Assembly: GCA_031282285.1 (NCBI GenBank)
Contig: JAITEA010000117.1
Coordinates: forward strand, 1-9,025
Length of the DNA: 9,025 nucleotides
Source of the DNA: Helicobacteraceae bacterium
Lineage (GTDB): Bacteria; Campylobacterota; Campylobacteria; Campylobacterales; SZUA-545
Direction: 5' to 3'
In this document: in pieces, positions 4,851 to 9,025 of the stretch
Position numbering within the stretch: the stretch's first letter is position 1
Layout: each line of letters opens with the position of its first letter
Notes under the pieces: model-generated
The model's input: only the letters and a program-made list of their open reading frames with translations
Told to the model about the DNA's origin: nothing
Databases searched by the model: none
Made by a program: the position numbers and the translations under genes

Positions 4851-7148
4851 ATGAGAACTTACTCCGTAAAATTTGAATCGCAGCGACAGATCGAAGAGCT
4901 GATCGAAAAAGAACGGTTAGGCGCCGCCGACAACCTATTGGCGTGCGTTTTCTGCGCCGCCAGCGCCCGATTGTTCAAGATCGCGCAGACGCTGGAGGCG
5001 GCTCTGCCGCGCGCGGCGATCGCGGGTTTGAATGTCTGCTGGGCGTTGTATGAGGACGACTTTTACGAAGATCAGACGACAATCGTGTTTTGCGAGTTCC
5101 AAAGCGCGAAGCCGATCTCGTTTTTGTTTGACGACGCGAGCGAAGCCGCCGCCGATACGATCGCGCTGAAGCTCAAAGGGACGAACGCCAAAAACGCGCT
5201 AGTTTTCTGCGCCCAAACCGCCTGCGAGGTTAAGCCGTTTTTGCGATCGCTCGGCGCGGTATTTGAAACCATCGTCTGCGTCGATTCCGTCTTGGCGTCG
5301 CTGGTCTGCGACGGGGCGCAAAGCGACGGCGGGGCGGTCGTGGTAGCCTTTGACGATCCCAACTTCGCCTTCAAGATCAAAAAGAGCGTCGCGCCGATCG
5401 CCGTAGGCAAAGAGATGGCGATCACAAAGCTCGACGATCGCCACATTTTGGAGCTGGATCATAAACCGCTGGAGGAGATTTCAAAGTTCTATCTTGGAGA
5501 CAATCCGCCAGAGGCTTTCGTCTATCTCAGAACCTCCGACAACCATATCGTCGCCAAAACCAACGGCAAAACGCTTACGCGCTGCGAAAAAGGCGAGTCG
5601 CTGCGGCTTGGAATCCTGCCCCATACCGCCTATGAGAACGGATTGTACGAGGATTTGGAGCCAAGCGGGGCGATCTGGCAGTTTTCGGCTCGCAACTTCA
5701 AGCGGGTTCAGGCGTCGGGCTGCGTGTCCGACGGCGTTTTTTTGCTCCAAGAGTCGTCGCTGGAGCAGGTTGACGAGGCGCTGGTGTGGATCGAGGAGCG
5801 CAGAGACGAGACGCGGCAGGTTCGTCGGGCGTGCGCGGCGGAGTTTACCAATCTGGAAAGCTCTATGATCCGCCTTACGCGCGCGCTCAGCGACGATCTC
5901 AACAAGCAGATTCGCCAAAACGCGCTGAAGCTCGCGCCAAAAGACGCGGCGGCGCAGCCGCGCAGGGATTCGCTGACGGGTTTGGCGGGGCGCGGCAGTT
6001 TTATCGAGGCGCTCTCGAACGCGAAAAACCCTTCGGTGGCGATTTTGAATATCGAGCGCTTTCGCGACATAAACGATCTGTACGGCTACGAGATAGGCGA
6101 TCAGATTATCAGGGAGCTTGCCGCGCTGCTCAAAACCGCGCTGAGCGAGAATACGCTTTCTTTTAGGATTGGCGGCGATCTCTTCGCCGTTTTGTCCGAC
6201 GGCTACAGCGAAGAGCGCTTTTTGGACGAGATCGAGTCGCTTCAGTCGCTAGTGGGATCGACCATATTTTTGGAGGACACGCTCGCCGCGTCCAATCTGC
6301 GCCTGCGCGCGGGCGTGGCGTTCGGGCTGGAGCAGATACTCTCCCGCGCCGAAGACGCTTTGCGAAGCGCCAAACGCAAGCGCGCGGCGATCGTGGTCGC
6401 GGGCGGCGGCGACAACAAAAAGGCGCTGGAAAACCTCAAAGTCTTGAATATCGTCAAACAGGCGGCGATGCAGCCGTGGTGGACGCTCGCCTACTATCAG
6501 CCCATCGCCAGAGTCGCCGACGGGGAGATTGTCAAATACGAGGCGCTTATGCGGCTTAGAGACTCGATCGGACGGATCTATCCGCCCGCGGCGTTTTTGG
6601 ATCTGGCTAAGCGATCGCGCTACTATCCCGATCTCACCAAACATATATTCGCAAGCGCGCTGAAGATATTCAAAAACAGGCAAGAGGCGGTGGCTATCAA
6701 TCTGGCGCCGGAAGATATGCAAAACCGCGAAACGATGGCGTATATCGGATCGCTGATCGCCGATTTTGACAACCCCGAACGCATTACGCTCGAGGTAACG
6801 GAATCGGAGATGATCGAGGATTATATGATCGCGATTGAAGCGATCGCGCAGATGAAACAGTGGGGCGTAAAGATCGCCATCGACGACTTTGGAAGCGGCT
6901 ATAGCAACTTTGCCTATCTTATTAAGTTTCAAGCCGATTATATCAAGATAGACGGCTCGATCGTGCGCGAGATCGACAAGAACGAAAAGGCGTATCAGAC
7001 GCTGGCGGCGATCGTGGATTTTGCTAAACGGCTTGGCATAGAAACCGTGGCGGAGTTTATATCAAGCGAATCGATCGCGCAAAAAACCAAAGAGGCGGGC
7101 GTGGATTACTGGCAGGGATACTTTATCGGACAGCCCGCCCCCCTCTAA
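4851..7148 (+). CDS. FIST-GGDEF-EAL cyclic di-GMP phosphodiesterase (765 aa)
   Basis: A soluble signalling protein with no membrane segment. Residues about 25-190 resemble FIST_N and about 205-330 FIST_C, a ligand-sensing module associated with small molecules such as amino acids. This region is cysteine-rich (C32, C35, C63, C81, C120, C125, C143 and others). The GGDEF domain (about 372-515) starts [12 protein letters not shown], but its signature reads GGDLF (441-445), lacking the catalytic Glu. The usual metal Asp of the DID strand is Asn400, so cyclase activity is unlikely. No RxxD inhibitory site is seen. The EAL domain (about 525-765) keeps E564-A-L, N617, E648, D678-D679, K699, E735 and Q755, so hydrolysis of cyclic di-GMP is expected. 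The degenerate GGDEF may bind GTP and regulate the EAL, as in some known phosphodiesterases. ATG 4851 is the first start. Divergent from the chemoreceptor. Confidence 0.9.
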   Translation: MRTYSVKFESQRQIEELIEKERLGAADNLLACVFCAASARLFKIAQTLEAALPRAAIAGLNVCWALYEDDFYEDQTTIVFCEFQSAKPISFLFDDASEAAADTIALKLKGTNAKNALVFCAQTACEVKPFLRSLGAVFETIVCVDSVLASLVCDGAQSDGGAVVVAFDDPNFAFKIKKSVAPIAVGKEMAITKLDDRHILELDHKPLEEISKFYLGDNPPEAFVYLRTSDNHIVAKTNGKTLTRCEKGESLRLGILPHTAYENGLYEDLEPSGAIWQFSARNFKRVQASGCVSDGVFLLQESSLEQVDEALVWIEERRDETRQVRRACAAEFTNLESSMIRLTRALSDDLNKQIRQNALKLAPKDAAAQPRRDSLTGLAGRGSFIEALSNAKNPSVAILNIERFRDINDLYGYEIGDQIIRELAALLKTALSENTLSFRIGGDLFAVLSDGYSEERFLDEIESLQSLVGSTIFLEDTLAASNLRLRAGVAFGLEQILSRAEDALRSAKRKRAAIVVAGGGDNKKALENLKVLNIVKQAAMQPWWTLAYYQPIARVADGEIVKYEALMRLRDSIGRIYPPAAFLDLAKRSRYYPDLTKHIFASALKIFKNRQEAVAINLAPEDMQNRETMAYIGSLIADFDNPERITLEVTESEMIEDYMIAIEAIAQMKQWGVKIAIDDFGSGYSNFAYLIKFQADYIKIDGSIVREIDKNEKAYQTLAAIVDFAKRLGIETVAEFISSESIAQKTKEAGVDYWQGYFIGQPAPL

Positions 7149-7211
7149 TTTTCCTTTCATTTTTTCCGCCGCTCTCGTCTTTGGCGCAGCAAATATCATC
7201 AAACCAGATCG

Positions 7212-8795
7212 CTAAAAATATACGCTCGCTCCAATCGACAAACGATCGCGCCCGTTTCGATCGCCGCGATCAAAAGGTTCAAAACGATCGTCTCGATCAA
7301 AACGGCTCCTATAGGCTACGCTTATATCGTAATCCTTTGTCGGGGCAAAGACGATGTGCGCGTTCAATTCGCCCTCAAAACCCCGATAATCTTTGTTGAC
7401 ATCGAAAAACCGCGTATAGTTGATCAGTATTTTTGAACGCGTCCCAACTCTGGCTATAGCGCCCGTTTCGATCGCCGCGTAAAGGTTTGCCCGCTTGCCC
7501 TGCGCGAAACCGACTCTGGGCATAGCGTAAAGCAAAACGCCCTCAAAGGGCGCAATACCCGCGCCCCGCCCCCATTCGGCAAACGGCGAGAGACGATCGC
7601 GCCCGCTTGTTTCAACGCCGAGCCTGAACAGCTTGCTTGATCCCGCGTTGGTAAAATCGGCGATCGTTTTCATAGCGATCAGATCAAGCCGCTCCAAATA
7701 GGCTTTATCGTTTTCGTAAAGAGCCGCTATTTCAATTAGTTTGTTCTCGACCTCGATCGCCGAGGCGTTGGCGACCGAACGCATATCGCGGTAGTTTGGC
7801 ATAGCCTCGATCGTAAAGCCGCCGTCGAAAATATGAACGCTTACGCGGCTGGCGCTTGGCGCGTTTAGGGGATAGAACGATCTGTTTTGCGCGAAGTAAA
7901 CTTTGTCGATCGCGCTTGGGCGAACGCTTATATCGCCGATCAGATCGCGCTCCTCTAGCAGTTGCAGATATTCAACCGGCGTGGCGAACAGCCAATGTTT
8001 ATCGTCGGCGTAGCGCCCGTCGGCGGCGTTTAATATCGCCTCGATCGCCGTATTGCAGTTGTGCGTTATAAACTGATACAAAATCGGCGTTTCTTTTAGT
8101 TCCCACAGATGTTTTCGCAAGCGCTCTTTTGCTTCGTCCGACAAAATAATCTCAAACTCCCATAGCGATCGGTTCGCGCCGTAGATATAGGTTTCGATTG
8201 TTTTGGCGTATGGCGCTAATACATAGCTGCCTTCGGTTCCGTCGAAAACGGCGCTTATGTAGCGCGTAAAATTGCCGTTTTCTCGCATAAGCGCCATAAA
8301 GCTGAAGCTGTGTTCTCTCGTTATATTCTGGTCGTCCTCGCCCGCGATCTTTAAGATCGTATGCCCCATTTGAGACTCGGCTGCGCTATGATCTTCAGCA
8401 ACAAAAACAATATAAACCCTATCGAACGGAACTTTTCGCAGATATGTTTGATAATCGTCGCAGGTCGCGCTTGGCAGATCGTTTAGTTCTATCGCGCCTT
8501 GTTTGAGTAGCAGATCTAACCTTGCCGGATATTTACATTGCGCGTTTGGATCGCTTTTTAGCGCGTCGATCGCAGCGTTTAATTCCGCGATCGGATCGCT
8601 ATGCCCTTTAGCGGATAAAAAGAAAGGGCTTTTGGCGCCGATTACGCTCGCTTCGCCTTTATAGTGAAGCGCCGCTTTCCACTTCAAAAGCCCCTTGTCT
8701 GAAAGCAAACCCGCTGAAGTCAATCTATTATCGCCGCCCTGATCCGCCCAAAGACGGATTAGAAGGACGAAACCAACAAACCAAAACTTAGGCAA
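7212..8795 (-). CDS. DUF4105 (Lnb N-terminal periplasmic domain) protein with beta-barrel-like C-terminus (527 aa)
   Basis: An exported protein of the DUF4105 family. A signal peptide (PKFWFVGFVLLIRLWA) precedes the mature part. The N-terminal half has Cys87 and Cys112 (QCKYPARLDLL and TCDDY), possibly a disulfide. It then has SQMGHTILKI (His145), EHSFSF (His162), and QFITHNCNTAIEAIL with Cys247. These conserved His and Cys residues give it an NlpC/P60-like look, but no reaction is proven. From about residue 310 alternating strands (VSVHIFDGGF, LLYAMPRVGFAQ, AAIETGAIARVGTR, LSIGASVYF) suggest an outer-membrane beta-barrel ending in the usual C-terminal Phe. A hydrophilic Asp/Arg loop (about 498-518) lies before the last strand. 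The start is TTG 8795: an in-frame TAA lies just upstream and no ATG precedes the signal peptide. There is no Shine-Dalgarno. The gene starts 2 nt after the upstream stop, so translational coupling is likely. Confidence 0.85.
   Translation of the reverse strand: MPKFWFVGFVLLIRLWADQGGDNRLTSAGLLSDKGLLKWKAALHYKGEASVIGAKSPFFLSAKGHSDPIAELNAAIDALKSDPNAQCKYPARLDLLLKQGAIELNDLPSATCDDYQTYLRKVPFDRVYIVFVAEDHSAAESQMGHTILKIAGEDDQNITREHSFSFMALMRENGNFTRYISAVFDGTEGSYVLAPYAKTIETYIYGANRSLWEFEIILSDEAKERLRKHLWELKETPILYQFITHNCNTAIEAILNAADGRYADDKHWLFATPVEYLQLLEERDLIGDISVRPSAIDKVYFAQNRSFYPLNAPSASRVSVHIFDGGFTIEAMPNYRDMRSVANASAIEVENKLIEIAALYENDKAYLERLDLIAMKTIADFTNAGSSKLFRLGVETSGRDRLSPFAEWGRGAGIAPFEGVLLYAMPRVGFAQGKRANLYAAIETGAIARVGTRSKILINYTRFFDVNKDYRGFEGELNAHIVFAPTKDYDISVAYRSRFDRDDRFEPFDRGDRNGRDRLSIGASVYF
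7248..7268. repeat. Copy 1 of an exact 21-bp direct repeat
   Basis: It reads GCGCCCGTTTCG followed by ATCGCCGCG on the plus strand and is identical to 7459-7479. Within the DUF4105 gene it is translated as part of DRGDRNGRD, in a different frame from copy 2 (spacing 211 bp, not a multiple of three). Confidence 0.9.
7459..7479. repeat. Copy 2 of an exact 21-bp direct repeat
   Basis: Identical over 21 bases to 7248-7268. Here the gene reads it as AAIETGA, part of a predicted beta strand. It includes the recurrent ten-mer TCGATCGCCG, which also occurs at 3479, 7257, 7753 and 8041. Confidence 0.9.
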
Positions 8796-8797
8796 TA

Positions 8798-9025
8798 CTA
8801 TTTATTGCAATCTGGTTTTCTGTTTACTGGAACGATAACGTTATCGTCGTACTGCCATGCGGCTCCCGTTAAAATGTCGGTCGTGCCAAGATCCCATGAC
8901 ACTATGCTCAAAAGCGTCAAGGGGTTAAAACTTGAAGAGCTGGCGTACGCGGTCGCGTTTGTACATTCGTCTTCAAGCACCATTATCTGCAACGCCTTGC
9001 TTCCTTTTTTCACGCTCACGGCGCC
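8798..9025 (-). CDS. Unrecognised protein, C-terminal part at window edge
   Basis: The frame is open to the right edge and stops at TAG 8798-8800. If complete, the likely starts are GTG 9019 (MSVKKGSKALQ) or the GTG two codons later. AAAAAAGGAAG lies inside this segment and could serve a later TTG or ATG. More likely the gene continues beyond the window. The visible 70-odd residues are neutral to acidic, with Cys near position 19 and near the C-terminus (KPDCNK), a Ser/Thr-rich middle (ATAYASSSSFNP) and WDLGTTDILTGAAWQYDDN. I do not recognise the family. The 2-nt gap to the DUF4105 gene indicates one operon, so an envelope role is possible but only by association. Confidence 0.55.
   Translation of the reverse strand, partial: GAVSVKKGSKALQIMVLEDECTNATAYASSSSFNPLTLLSIVSWDLGTTDILTGAAWQYDDNVIVPVNRKPDCNK

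Noticed and set aside
5072..6932. Minus-strand and alternate-frame ORFs inside the FIST-EAL gene
   Set aside because: Shadows caused by a GC-rich third position; the plus-strand product has clear domain motifs throughout.
7149..7211. Terminator between the FIST-EAL and DUF4105 genes
   Set aside because: T-rich on the plus strand but no stem of useful length precedes the T runs on either strand.
1..9025. CRISPR array, insertion sequence, toxin-antitoxin pair or known defence system
   Set aside because: No regularly spaced repeats, transposase, terminal inverted repeats or paired small genes of those kinds were found on either strand.

Overview
The window looks like a stretch of chromosome from a motile, Gram-negative bacterium of roughly even base composition. 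A Campylobacterota or related proteobacterial origin is an inference. It rests on the DUF4105 outer-surface protein, the chemoreceptor, the PepE and YjbR genes, and promoters that show a good -10 box but no clear -35. The octamer GCGATCGC, the HIP1 sequence known from cyanobacteria, occurs seven times. None of the encoded proteins looks cyanobacterial, so I read this as a genome-wide sequence signature.

Layout. Positions 1-145 (-) hold the first 48 codons of a peptidase E-like (S51) gene. Positions 146-445 hold a divergent promoter zone with a small palindrome and a doubtful 54-codon ORF. Positions 446-1243 (+) encode an AT-rich, membrane-anchored or secreted protein of unknown function. Positions 1244-1706 hold no convincing gene, only short coding-like fragments. 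Positions 1744-2121 (+) encode a small NTF2/SnoaL-fold protein with a strong promoter and ribosome site. Positions 2162-2246 (-) are tRNA-Leu(CAG). Positions 2457-2819 (+) encode a YjbR/MmcQ protein. Positions 2820-3036 hold two hairpins between convergent genes. Positions 3037-4665 (-) encode a methyl-accepting chemotaxis protein. Diverging from it, 4851-7148 (+) encodes a FIST sensor joined to a degenerate GGDEF and an intact-looking EAL domain. Positions 7212-8795 (-) encode a DUF4105 protein with a beta-barrel-like C-terminus. It lies 2 nt downstream of an unrecognised partial gene at 8798-9025 (-).

How the genes fit together. The clearest link is between the two divergent signalling genes. 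The chemoreceptor would feed the CheA/CheY motility pathway, and the FIST-EAL protein would lower cyclic di-GMP, which usually favours swimming. They share a 185-bp promoter region, but nothing in the sequence proves they sense the same ligand. The other genes are housekeeping or orphan genes with no evident common pathway.

I found no mobile element, CRISPR array, toxin-antitoxin pair or clear defence system. The most unusual sequence-level observation is an exact 21-bp direct repeat inside the DUF4105 gene that is translated in two different reading frames. It sits on a background of GATCG-rich motifs.
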